A DNA stretch of 64,000 bases from Kineosporia mesophila (lineage in GTDB: Bacteria > Actinomycetota > Actinomycetes > Actinomycetales > Kineosporiaceae): positions 186,001 to 250,000 of the forward strand of contig NZ_JAJOMA010000010.1 of the NCBI RefSeq assembly GCF_021129235.1, given 5' to 3'. How positions within the stretch are numbered: the first letter of the stretch is position 1; each line of letters opens with the position of its first letter. The notes under the pieces are model-generated. The model searched no databases. It was not told the origin of the DNA and saw nothing but the letters and a program-made list of their open reading frames with translations. Positions 26,601 through 34,441 of this stretch are shown piece by piece. The position numbers were made by a program, and so were the translations under genes.

Positions 26601-28342
26601 TTGGTGCACCCACCTCGTCCTCTGGCATCCCGGCAAACCCGACCACCCTGCCCGCTCCGACAGACCCGCTGGCCGTGGCCGACGTCCCCACTCCGTCTTC
26701 CCCGACCCCGACGTCCCAGAACGGTGCCCTGGTCCTGCCCGACGGCAGCCCGTACGGGATCCGCCTGTCCCTGGCGGAGGTGAAGGGCATCAGCGAGGCC
26801 GAGGTGGAACGGGTGGTGGCGAACCGTCCGTACCCGTCGCTGGCCGACTTCTGGCAGCGGGCCAGGATTTCCCGGCCGATCGTGGAGAGGCTGATCATCA
26901 CCGGGGCCTTCGACTCCCTCTACGGCCTGACCGATGCCCTGCCGGTGCCGGCTCGCGGGCGGACGACCCGTCGTGACCTGTTGCTGCAGCTCGCCGACCT
27001 GGAGCGGTGGAGCCGTTCCCTGGAGAACGGGAGGGCCGGAAGCCGGAAGAGAAGAGGTCCGGGCCGGCCGGCCGGAGGGTCCGGGGCGCCACGGCCATCG
27101 GAATCGGGCGCCGGGAGCTGGAACGGCATCAGGGACGAGGGCCGGAACCGGAGCGGAGTCAGGGACGGCCTGCGGAGCGGGAGTGATGGAGGAGGTAGGG
27201 ACGGGGACAGCAGCGGCGTCCGCCGGGCCGCCGGGTTGCAGTCGCAGTCGGCGTTACCTGTGGTCGCGGCCCCGGACCAGTCCGTGCAGCTCGCGCTCGA
27301 CCTGGGCGATGCCCCGGACCGGATCGTCCCGAGCGGCCTGCCCGAGATGACCAACGCCGAGCGCACCCGCGCCGAGCTGGAGGTGCTGGGGCTGGATGCG
27401 AGCCGTCACGTCCTGGAGTTCTACGAGCCGATGCTGAAGGCGCTCACGATCACCCGGGCCCGCGATGTGCGCGGGCAGCGCAGCCGGGCGGAGATCCTCG
27501 TCGCCGGGGTGAAGGTGGCCACCCAGACCCCACCGGTCCGGACGGGCCGGCGCGTCGTGTTCCTCACCCTGGACGACTCGACCGGCCCGGTCGACGCGAC
27601 CTTCTTCGAAGACGTGCAGGGTCCGTACGCGGGCACGGTGTTCCACTCCTGGCTGCTGGTGGTGAGAGGGGTGCTCCGCAAGACCGGGCGGCGCGGGGTC
27701 TCGCTGCGCGCGACCGGGGCCTGGGAACTGCCGGTGCTGTGGGAGGCCTGGGTGGAGTCCGGACTGGCGGGGGTGCTGGAAATTCTCCAGGCCGACGAAC
27801 CGACGGAGCGGAGGTCCCGGCGCCCTCTGCCGGCCGGACTGCCGGCGACGGCCTTCCACGCGGGGATCGTCCCGGCCCAGGTGGGGGAGGCGACCCCCGG
27901 CCGGGTGCTCGGCATCAGCCGCGACGACGGTGCGCTGCCCGGCGCCGGGCCCACCGACTGGGAGGCACCCACCGGTCTGCCCAGCGGAGACCGGAACAGC
28001 TACGGCTCGGCGAAGAGAACCGGTAAAGAGGGGGAGCAGTCCCCGCGTCGCGTGATCGTGCACCCCAGTGGCTACCGGCAGTCGCCCTACGCGGACCTGA
28101 GACCAGCGGGCACCGACACCCGGGAGACCCGCCGGATGCAGGCCACCGAGCGGGAGGCCGCGCAGGGCGAACGCCGGCGCCGGGAGGAGGAACGTCGCTA
28201 TCGGACCCGGACGGAGGAGGCTCCGGACATGACCGCGGAGCCGGAGGAACAGGAGAACCTCCGCCGTCAGGAGGAGTCCCGCCGCCGGCGTGAGCCTTCC
28301 CGCAAGCTCTGGCACTCCAGCCCCGGAAGTTCCGGCCGGTGA
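23609..28342 (+). CDS. dnaE2: Error-prone DNA polymerase III alpha subunit, oversized
   Basis: 1577-residue C-family polymerase of the DnaE2/ImuC type used for damage-induced translesion synthesis. Catalytic Asp pairs are in LPDIDLDVESDRR and LLKLDILGIRMQS; VSCVSMMDTYRARHA and FPHIRARDVR are DnaE2 hallmarks. The PHP part begins HLHVASGYSLRYGAS, differing from replicative DnaE. A clamp-binding-like QLALDL lies near residue 1234. Typical DnaE2 is about 1100 residues; here Pro/Ser/Thr-rich inserts at about 894-1044 and Arg/Gly/Ser-rich inserts at about 1130-1227, plus a charged tail after about 1394, account for the difference. The reading frame is continuous. Overlaps dinB by GTGA. Confidence 0.9.
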   Translation: MPHPFTHLHVASGYSLRYGASSPRQLVEQAVSEGLTSLALTDRDGLYGAVKFLSSCKEAGIEPALGVDLAVEPVLPAGRRRPGVAGQGLPEPVRRVPVRGGASVDPRLPRVTVLALASGPGTGLQPGQGWGRLCRLVTATHLRGERGRPVSTVELITEHAQLDGVPALVVLLGPASEYGRAVLAGRADLARAVLDHWRALLPPAGLAVEIVYHLGPQGVPGSLGQAARMLNLARQAGVPTVLTNAVRHAGRDGAVTVDVLDAARRLVAIDSRHLDRTTSEGYLVGAAEMTRRAHDIAVAAGDPAAAGQMLALTESLASRCLMNAELELGVGRAHLPEDEVLGLAGKDAGVELKRRCLDRINTCYPRASRRDLERITKRLKQELHLVAAMDIPTYFLTIAKACDLIREMGVRVAARGSGAGSLINHLLGISGVDPLRHDLLMERFATRHRAQLPDIDLDVESDRRTDVYERLLEVFGGDRVSCVSMMDTYRARHAIRDVGNVLGMPPGEVDTIAKSFPHIRARDVRSAIAELPELRASGLAHPRLGLLFDLVERLDGLPRHVALHPCGVLISDNRLLDRTPVEASWMGFPMSQFDKDDVESLGLLKLDILGIRMQSAMSYAIQEIARVDGPDTVAAGKHDETSDFIDQAGLIDLDAVPHDDPVTFSLIQSTRTLGCFQIESPGQRELVGKFAPETFHDLIIDISLFRPGPVKSDMITPFLRARQRWDEPEYLHPALKSVLEDTCGVVVFHEQVLQIVSIATGCGLDDADEFRRVMGVTAKLETNEAWFRHHTARRHTPDGARVFDDDDIDRIWAVLKAFASFGFCKAHAAAFALPTYQSAWLKAHHPAAFLAGVLTHDPGMYPKRLILDDARNFGITVLPLDVNHSDGSYRVERLDERDPGSLRTTHSEPRASPSGSTPSAVVGDPVDPTASGVLTASIVPAVPGQAVRPAEEPRQNIRPGSRTPEGFSSDPEEASNQADPLNTGPQHPIFSPDSIDRLGAPTSSSGIPANPTTLPAPTDPLAVADVPTPSSPTPTSQNGALVLPDGSPYGIRLSLAEVKGISEAEVERVVANRPYPSLADFWQRARISRPIVERLIITGAFDSLYGLTDALPVPARGRTTRRDLLLQLADLERWSRSLENGRAGSRKRRGPGRPAGGSGAPRPSESGAGSWNGIRDEGRNRSGVRDGLRSGSDGGGRDGDSSGVRRAAGLQSQSALPVVAAPDQSVQLALDLGDAPDRIVPSGLPEMTNAERTRAELEVLGLDASRHVLEFYEPMLKALTITRARDVRGQRSRAEILVAGVKVATQTPPVRTGRRVVFLTLDDSTGPVDATFFEDVQGPYAGTVFHSWLLVVRGVLRKTGRRGVSLRATGAWELPVLWEAWVESGLAGVLEILQADEPTERRSRRPLPAGLPATAFHAGIVPAQVGEATPGRVLGISRDDGALPGAGPTDWEAPTGLPSGDRNSYGSAKRTGKEGEQSPRRVIVHPSGYRQSPYADLRPAGTDTRETRRMQATEREAAQGERRRREEERRYRTRTEEAPDMTAEPEEQENLRRQEESRRRREPSRKLWHSSPGSSGR

Positions 28343-29652
28343 GCCGCCGCAGCTACCGCCGGACCGGCGCGGGTCTGTCGCAGGACGACAGCGGATGCCT
28401 GATCCTGCACGCGGACATGGACGCCTTCTACGCCTCGGTCGAGCTGATCGACCGCCCGCATCTGCGGGGGCAGCCGGTGATCGTCGGCGGGGGAGGCCGG
28501 TCGGTGGTGCTCTCGGCCACCTACGAGGCCCGGCGCAGCGGTGTGCACGCGGCCATGCCGATGGGCCGGGCCCGGCGGCTCTGCCCGGAGGCTGTGGTGA
28601 TCGAGCCCGACCACGACCGGTACGCCGAGGTCTCGCGCGGGGTGATGGAGGTCTTCCGCTCGGTGACGCCGCTGGTCGAGCCTCTCAGCCTGGACGAGGC
28701 GTTCATCGATGTCTCCGGCGCGGTGCGGGGATCGGGTACGCCGTCGCAGATTGCCGCGGTGATCCGCGACCGGATCGCGGACGAGCAGCGCATCGCCTGC
28801 TCGGTCGGGATCGCGGCCACCAAGTTCGTGGCCAAGCTGGCCTCGGCCCAGGCCAAACCGGACGGTGTGCTGGTGGTGCCCCGCGACGAGACGGTGACGT
28901 TCCTGCACGGGCTGCCGGCCGGTGCGCTGTGGGGAGTGGGGGAGAAGACGGAGGAGGCGCTGCGGCGACTGGGACTGGTGACGGTCGCCGACATCGCCCA
29001 CACCCCGAAGGCGACCCTCCGCCGGGCGCTGGGCGACGCCTCGGGCGCCCATCTGCACGACCTCGCCTGGGGCCTCGACCCCCGTCCGGTGATACCCGAA
29101 ACGGTCGAGAAGAGCATCGGCGGCGAAGAGACTTTCAGCACAGACATCGATGACCCCGACGTGATATCCCGCGAACTGCTAAGGCTCAGCGAGCGGGTGG
29201 CGGCGCGGACCCGGGCGGCCGGGCTGGTCGGGCGCACCGTGGTGATCAAGATCCGGTTCGCCGATTTCAGCACGATCACCCGATCCCGCACGCTGCCGGA
29301 GCACACCGATCTTGCGCGCGTCCTGCACGCCACCGCGCTCGCCCTGTATGCCCGGCTGGGCCTCGACCGGGCACGGTTGAGGCTGGTGGGAGTGCGTTTG
29401 GAAGGGCTCCGGGAGGCGTCGGAGGGGCACCACCAGATGACGCTGGACGAACGCCCCCTGGGCTGGCGGGAGGCAGAGAGGGCGGTGGACCGGGCCAGTG
29501 CCCGGTTCGGTGCGGGGGCGGTGCGTCCGGCCAGCTTGGTGGCACAACCTGCCGCGACGGAGGAGACTGCCCGGCACCGCCGGGCCCCCCGTTCCGGCGA
29601 CGGTCATGGCCCCCTCCGGTATCAAGCCAGACATCCGTATGGCCGAGAATGA
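28339..29652 (+). CDS. dinB: DNA polymerase IV (Y family)
   Basis: 437-residue translesion polymerase. The catalytic acids are intact: HADMDAFYASVE at about 24-35 and PLSLDEAFIDVSG at about 115-127, and YEARRSGVHAAMP contacts the incoming nucleotide. A helix-hairpin-helix region follows (WGVGEKTEEALRRLG), then the little finger and a clamp-binding-like QMTLDE near 378. Because the catalytic residues are kept it is a true polymerase, not the inactive ImuB adaptor that usually partners DnaE2 in mycobacteria. GTG start overlaps the dnaE2 stop. Confidence 0.92.
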   Translation: MSRRSYRRTGAGLSQDDSGCLILHADMDAFYASVELIDRPHLRGQPVIVGGGGRSVVLSATYEARRSGVHAAMPMGRARRLCPEAVVIEPDHDRYAEVSRGVMEVFRSVTPLVEPLSLDEAFIDVSGAVRGSGTPSQIAAVIRDRIADEQRIACSVGIAATKFVAKLASAQAKPDGVLVVPRDETVTFLHGLPAGALWGVGEKTEEALRRLGLVTVADIAHTPKATLRRALGDASGAHLHDLAWGLDPRPVIPETVEKSIGGEETFSTDIDDPDVISRELLRLSERVAARTRAAGLVGRTVVIKIRFADFSTITRSRTLPEHTDLARVLHATALALYARLGLDRARLRLVGVRLEGLREASEGHHQMTLDERPLGWREAERAVDRASARFGAGAVRPASLVAQPAATEETARHRRAPRSGDGHGPLRYQARHPYGRE

Positions 29653-29767
29653 GGAGACCGTCCGGGTGGGATGGCCGATCGGCTTTCGCGGTAGGCGTGT
29701 GCGACCTATTCTGTGACCATCGCCGGAACGCATGTGGAACGACCGGTGTGACCGTCAGGAGGTCGAA

Positions 29768-30154
29768 GTGCCGCTCTCCGATAACGAGCAGCGTCTGCTT
29801 GAGCAGATGGAGCGCGCGCTCTATGCCGAGGATCCGAAGTTCGCCTCGGCAATGCGTGGTGCCAACCGACGGCCAGGGGCCGGTCGGCGGCTTGCTATTG
29901 GGGGCACGGGTATCGTGCTCGGGCTCGTAGTGCTCGTCTTTGGCGTGGCCAATAACAACATCCCGGTCGGGGTGCTCGGCTTCGTCTGCATGCTCGGTGG
30001 TACGGCTTATGCCGTTTCCAGTAAGCGCAGAGGGCCAGTAGGCGTTGTCAATGCGGCCGGTGCCGTCCGTCCCCCGGTGAAACGCAAAGCCAGCAAGGGC
30101 AGCTTCATGCAGCGCCTAGAGCAGCGCTGGGATCGTCGCAGGGATGAACGCTGA
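29768..30154 (+). CDS. DUF3040 family membrane protein
   Basis: 128 residues. MPLSDNEQRLLEQMERALYAEDPKFAS is the diagnostic DUF3040 opening (given here in parts: PLSDNEQRLLEQME and ALYAEDPKFA); two hydrophobic segments follow (about 45-63 and 68-86), then a basic tail. The GTG at 29768 is chosen because AGGAGG stands eight bases upstream and the family start coincides. Function unknown. The homologue Rv2169c is likewise just upstream of mraZ in mycobacteria. Confidence 0.85.
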   Translation: MPLSDNEQRLLEQMERALYAEDPKFASAMRGANRRPGAGRRLAIGGTGIVLGLVVLVFGVANNNIPVGVLGFVCMLGGTAYAVSSKRRGPVGVVNAAGAVRPPVKRKASKGSFMQRLEQRWDRRRDER

Positions 30155-30211
30155 TCAGCACCGTTCCTGTGAACACGTCAGACAGCACATGAAAGATGCT
30201 TGACGGCAAGG

Positions 30212-30231
30212 GGCCCCGCTCCGGCGGGGCC
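30212..30231 (+). terminator. Terminator after the DUF3040 gene
   Basis: GGCCCCGC-TCCG-GCGGGGCC, an 8-pair GC stem with a 4-base loop, 57 bases after the DUF3040 stop. First of four hairpins in this 406-base convergent gap. Confidence 0.6.
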
Positions 30232-30257
30232 GACAAGCTGAATGCAGGGTTCATGGA

Positions 30258-30285
30258 GGCGGTACCGCACTCGTGCGGCGCCGCC
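30258..30285. repeat. Second hairpin of the 30.2-30.5 kb cluster
   Basis: GGCGG and CCGCAC stems pair with GTGCGG and CCGCC around a TC turn, with a two-base mismatch, giving about 11 to 12 pairs. Confidence 0.5.
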
Positions 30286-30314
30286 TAGCGCTGTTTGGCG
30301 AGCGAACCCGTCGT

Positions 30315-30366
30315 CATGATCAGGCCCGGGTCGGCCCTGCCACGGGGCGGCCCGGGCCTGATCATG
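30315..30366. repeat. Long inverted repeat with perfect 16-base arms
   Basis: CATGATCAGGCCCGGG (30315-30330) is exactly complementary to 30351-30366; inner bases add several more pairs. No gene overlaps it. Confidence 0.8.
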
Positions 30367-30437
30367 AGGAGAACAGGGCACAGAACCTGATGGTGGACGC
30401 CCGAACTCACCTGGGTGCGTCCCCAGCCCTTTCGTTC

Positions 30438-30518
30438 GTGATCATGCAAAACCTCCCCCGCGTTCTAGAACTCTGTCGCTGAGAGTTCTAGAACCTCGGG
30501 GAGGTTTTGCATGATCAC
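30438..30518. repeat. Nested 81-base palindrome
   Basis: Perfect 21-base outer arms (30438-30458 and 30498-30518, beginning GTGATCATGCAAAACC) enclose a perfect 13-base inner stem (30462-30474 and 30482-30494) built on GTTCTAGAAC, with a 7-base loop and a small internal mismatch. It shares its TGATCATG end with the preceding repeat. It lies between convergent genes and may be a bidirectional terminator or a palindromic repeat element; no target-site duplication was seen. Confidence 0.85.
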
Positions 30519-30560
30519 AAAAAGGGGGACGCGCGAACAGGGGGACTGAGACGGGCCGGG

Positions 30561-32948
30561 TCAGGAGCGGGTGCTGCCGGCCTTCTCCCGGGGCTTGCGC
30601 CCAGCGGTTCCGTCCTCGTCCGGTCCGGAGGAGGACGATCCCCGCCGGAAGCGTGACGTGATCCAGGGGGTCAGCCCGGCCAGGGCGGTGAGGCCGGAGC
30701 CGGGCCACAGGCGGGCCGTCCACCGGGTGCGGCCGGACTTCTGCACCGCCACCGCCCCGACAATGAGGGCGACGTCATGGCGCCGGTCGGCCGCGGCCCG
30801 GCCCGGCTCGTCGGTCGGCGGGGCGTAGAGGGCGTTCTCCAGTTCGTCCACCAGCCGGTCCAGCGCGGCGGACTGCTCGGGTGCGAGCTGGTAATCGTCG
30901 TTGAGACGTTGCCGGACGGCGCGCGGCGTCCACGACGCGGCCCAGCGCACCCCCAGGTCGCTCAGCCCGAGCCGCAGGTCGTCCCACGCGGCGGTGGCCA
31001 GGCCGGACGCGGTGACGGCCTGCCGCCAGCGCCGCCGTCCGGCCACGACGGAGGCCGTGCGGGGCGCGGCCAGGCCGAGCAGCACGACCAGCAGCAGCAC
31101 CACGGGCTGCCACGGCACCGAGAAGCCTCCGTCGGACGAGGTACCCGCGGCCTCCTGCTGCTCCTGCGTGGCCTCGGCCTCGGCGGTGCTACTGGCGTCG
31201 CCCTCGCTGGTGTCCGGCGCGGTGGTGGTGCTGGTCTGGCTGTCGGGGGTGTCGGAGTTCGTGCCGGTGTTCGGCAGGGTCCAGTCGGGGGCAGCCTGAC
31301 CGCTGCGCGGCGTCGGCTCGAAACGCACCCAGCCGACACCGGCGAAGTACAGCTCGGGCCAGGCGTGGGCGTCGCGCGAGGAGATGATGCGGGTGTTCTG
31401 GGTCTGCACGCTGCCGGGCAGGAAGCCGACGGCGACCCGGGCGGGAATGCCGAGCTGGCGCGCCATCACGGCCATCGTCGAGGCGTAGTGCACGCAGTAG
31501 CCCTCGCGGGCCTTGAGGAACTCCACGATCGCCTGGGCACTGCCGTCACCGTTCTTGGTCTCGGGTGCCTTGGTGTTGTAGACGAAGCCGCCGCCGGTGC
31601 GGAACCACTCCTGGAGCCGTACGGCCTTCTCGTAGGCGGATCCGTTGCCGGCCACGTTACGGGCGGTCCGCTCGATCTCGGCGGGCATGTCGTCGGGCAG
31701 CTGGGTGTACTGCTTGACGATCCCCTCCGGGGCCGTGCCGGCGTTGGCCAGCTGGTCGGCGGTCGGCGTGACCTCGGTGAACTCGACGCCGTAGTTGGCC
31801 TGGGTGGTGTCGACCTTGTTGCCGATGACGTTCAGCGTGTCCGGGTCGTACAGCCACTCGCCGTCCAGCCCGGTGACGGTCCTCGCCGGGTAGGGCAGGG
31901 GCAGGTAGGTCTCCCGCAGCCGGTAGATCTGGATCTGACTGGTCTCACTCGAGGTCTTCACCGCGGCGGTCAGACCGGGCGCCGTGGGCAGCCCTTTGCT
32001 GATGTTGTTGGCGCGCGGGATCTTCTTCCCGCTCGGCTTCCAGGTCTTGCCGTCGTACTCGTCGTCGGTGACGATCCGCAGCGGGTCCGGGTTGTCGACC
32101 GTGGTGGTGTAGGCGAGCAGTTCGGTGTCGACCGGGTCGTTCAGGTCGCGGCGCATGTCGAGGATCGGGTTGATCCGGGTGATCACGGTGCCACCGGAAC
32201 CGTCGGAGCCGTCGCCGGATCCGCCGAGCAGCTGGTTGTCCAGACCGGGCACGAAGGAGGGGATCGCCACGGCCAGGGCCACAGCGGCCAGGCCCACCCG
32301 GCGACCGCCCCGGGCCAGGCCGGTGTCGCCGCCGGCCCGGGCGGGACGCTGCCCGGCCGAGGCCAGCACCCGGCCCCAGGCGCGCACCCGGTCACCGGCG
32401 TCGGCGGAGAGCAGCAGCAGGAAACCCGCGGCCGCGATCAGGAACAGGTACCAGGGCAGACCGTCGTCGAGAAGGGCGGCGGGCACGCAGTACATCGCCA
32501 GCAGCGGCAGCCCGGCCAGGGCCGGCTGCCGGAACGAGGTGGCCAGGATGTCGACGGCCAGCGCGACCAGCCCGGTACCCCCGGCGGCGAGCAGCACGAT
32601 CCCGCGCGTCGCGTCGACCGGCGGGGACTGGCTCTGGGTGATCTGGAGACCGGTGTCGAGCAGGTCGGAGAGCATCCGGACGGCGCCGGGCGGGTCGGCG
32701 ATCTCACCGCGCGCGAACAGCACGACGATCGCCAGGAACAGCACGACGGCCTGGAGCCCGACCACGGCCGGCCACCAGCCCCGGGCCAGCTGGCGCCCGA
32801 CGATGCCGGTCACCATCACCGCCAGCACCATGATCGCCGCGGCGAACAGCCAGGTGGAACCCTTGATCAGGGGAGCGAGGGTGAGCGCGGCCACCAGGCT
32901 GGCGACCGCGGCGGTCACCGCCATCCGCTCGTCGGAACCGTTGCTCAT
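30561..32948 (-). CDS. TgpA-type transglutaminase-like membrane protein
   Basis: 795 residues. Six or so N-terminal membrane helices (to about 240) are followed by an extracytoplasmic transglutaminase-like domain with catalytic Cys in EGYCVHYASTMAVMARQLG (near 484) and His/Asp in ISSRDAHAWPELYFAG (near 528). An acidic Ser/Thr/Glu linker, one further helix (LLLVVLLGLAAPRTASVV) and a cytoplasmic C-terminal region follow. The ATG shares one base with the DUF58 stop (TGATG). Part of the conserved moxR-DUF58-transglutaminase operon; its exact substrate is unknown. Confidence 0.88.
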   Translation of the reverse strand: MSNGSDERMAVTAAVASLVAALTLAPLIKGSTWLFAAAIMVLAVMVTGIVGRQLARGWWPAVVGLQAVVLFLAIVVLFARGEIADPPGAVRMLSDLLDTGLQITQSQSPPVDATRGIVLLAAGGTGLVALAVDILATSFRQPALAGLPLLAMYCVPAALLDDGLPWYLFLIAAAGFLLLLSADAGDRVRAWGRVLASAGQRPARAGGDTGLARGGRRVGLAAVALAVAIPSFVPGLDNQLLGGSGDGSDGSGGTVITRINPILDMRRDLNDPVDTELLAYTTTVDNPDPLRIVTDDEYDGKTWKPSGKKIPRANNISKGLPTAPGLTAAVKTSSETSQIQIYRLRETYLPLPYPARTVTGLDGEWLYDPDTLNVIGNKVDTTQANYGVEFTEVTPTADQLANAGTAPEGIVKQYTQLPDDMPAEIERTARNVAGNGSAYEKAVRLQEWFRTGGGFVYNTKAPETKNGDGSAQAIVEFLKAREGYCVHYASTMAVMARQLGIPARVAVGFLPGSVQTQNTRIISSRDAHAWPELYFAGVGWVRFEPTPRSGQAAPDWTLPNTGTNSDTPDSQTSTTTAPDTSEGDASSTAEAEATQEQQEAAGTSSDGGFSVPWQPVVLLLVVLLGLAAPRTASVVAGRRRWRQAVTASGLATAAWDDLRLGLSDLGVRWAASWTPRAVRQRLNDDYQLAPEQSAALDRLVDELENALYAPPTDEPGRAAADRRHDVALIVGAVAVQKSGRTRWTARLWPGSGLTALAGLTPWITSRFRRGSSSSGPDEDGTAGRKPREKAGSTRS

Positions 32949-34441
32949 CACAGAAACCGCCCAAAGCCGTCGCCGGAACCGTTCTGGCCGTTCGCCGTGC
33001 CGTTCGCCGTGCCGTTCGCAGGGCCGTTCGCAGGGCCGTTCGCCGGGCCACCAGCACGGCCGTTCCCGCCGTTCGCGGCCCAGCCCGGAGTCCCATTCAT
33101 AGACGCCGAAGCTGTGCCGCCCGCGGGCACAGGCGGTGGGGAGACCCCGATCCCGGCCCCGAGCTCCGCGCCGGCTCCGACCGCGGTGCTCGCCGCGCTG
33201 CTCCAGACCTCGGTGATGATCTGCCGCGGCCCGGCCTCGACGACGGCCCAGCCGCCACCCCGCAGCAGGGACATCATCCGCTGGCGGTTCTGGGTGGAGC
33301 CCCGGGCCGCGTTCTGCGCCCACTCCGGCGTGTTCAGCAGCACCGCGATCCCGCCGCGGCCCTCCAGGCCCAGTTCCCCGAGCTTCAGGGCCACCGACTC
33401 GTCGATGTCGCCGAGCACCGCGATGACCAGACCGTCGCCCCCGGCACGGTGCATGGTGGCCACGGCGTCGTCCAGCACGTCGTCGTCGCCGGCCTGTACC
33501 ACGGCGAGCCGTTCCAGTAGCTCCCCGGAGGCCTCCCCGGAGTGCGGGTTGGACCAGGCGGCGGGGGTGCCGTCCACGATCAGGCGGATGCCGTGCTTCT
33601 CTTCGGCGAAGTGCACGGCGATCGACGCGGCCGCGCTGACCGCCCACTCGAACGAGGAGCCCGGGCCGTCCCCGCGGTGGGCGCGGGCCCGGGTGTCGAG
33701 CAGCACGGTGGCGCGCATCTGCCGGGGCTGTTCCTCGCGGCGCACCATCAGCTCGCCGCGCTTGGCGGTGGATCGCCAGTGCACGCGGCGCAGGTCGTCG
33801 CCCTCGCGGTACTCCCGGGTGGCGATGTCGTCCTCACCACTGACCGCGGCCGCCCGGGCCAGCGAGTCGCCCGCGCCGCCCCAGGTGCCGCCCGCGGTCA
33901 GGGGCACCAGCGGGTGCAGCTGGGGCACCACCACGACGTGGTCGTTACCGGTGAAGGAGCGGGTCAGCTCGCACATCCCGAACGGATCGGTGACGCGCAG
34001 CCGCAGCGGGCCGATCGGGTACTTGCCGCGCATCGCCGCGGTGAGCGAGTAGGTGACGGCGGCCCGCTGGCCGCCGGGCATCCGGTCGAGCACGAAACGT
34101 GGGGGAGCACCCAGCACGGGTGGCACCCGGTCTTCCGCCAGCAGCACCCGGGTGCGCAGCGAGGCCAGGTTCTGCAGCTCCAGCCGCACCCGCATCGGGC
34201 TGCCGACCGAGACCCGCGGCGGGGTGGTGGTGCGGGTCAGGCCGATCCGGTAGTGCGCCCGGGTCAGCATGTACACGCAGGCCAGCGGCAGGACGAGCAG
34301 CAGGACCGCGATCCGGAGCAGATCCTGACGGCCGAGTACCACCGCGCAGATGCCGGAGGCGACCCCGGCGGAGAGGAAGGACCGCCCCCGGGTGGTCAGC
34401 CCGGACAGCGCCGCGCGGGCCCGGGAGAGGGCGGACCTCAC
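32948..34441 (-). CDS. DUF58 domain protein
   Basis: 497 residues: two N-terminal membrane segments, then a DUF58/VWA-like region with the diagnostic ATREYREGDDLRRVHWRSTAKRGEL (seen as YREGDDLRRVHWRSTA) followed by LMVRREEQP. Usually works with a MoxR ATPase. The GTG at 34441 overlaps the moxR stop (GTGA); the longer in-frame extension lies inside moxR and is rejected. The C-terminal 60 residues end in Gly/Asn/Ala/Pro repeats coded by 12-base units. Confidence 0.85.
   Translation of the reverse strand: MRSALSRARAALSGLTTRGRSFLSAGVASGICAVVLGRQDLLRIAVLLLVLPLACVYMLTRAHYRIGLTRTTTPPRVSVGSPMRVRLELQNLASLRTRVLLAEDRVPPVLGAPPRFVLDRMPGGQRAAVTYSLTAAMRGKYPIGPLRLRVTDPFGMCELTRSFTGNDHVVVVPQLHPLVPLTAGGTWGGAGDSLARAAAVSGEDDIATREYREGDDLRRVHWRSTAKRGELMVRREEQPRQMRATVLLDTRARAHRGDGPGSSFEWAVSAAASIAVHFAEEKHGIRLIVDGTPAAWSNPHSGEASGELLERLAVVQAGDDDVLDDAVATMHRAGGDGLVIAVLGDIDESVALKLGELGLEGRGGIAVLLNTPEWAQNAARGSTQNRQRMMSLLRGGGWAVVEAGPRQIITEVWSSAASTAVGAGAELGAGIGVSPPPVPAGGTASASMNGTPGWAANGGNGRAGGPANGPANGPANGTANGTANGQNGSGDGFGRFL
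32988..33047 (-). repeat. Five 12-base tandem repeats in the DUF58 tail
   Basis: Units CCGTTCGCCGTG (twice), CCGTTCGCAGGG (twice) and CCGTTCGCCGGG, coding for NGPA and NGTA repeats. Confidence 0.8.

Noticed and set aside
30777-34052. 1091-codon plus-strand open frame
   Set aside because: Antisense to the transglutaminase and DUF58 genes, with the Arg/Gly/His-rich composition of high-GC shadow frames and no domain.
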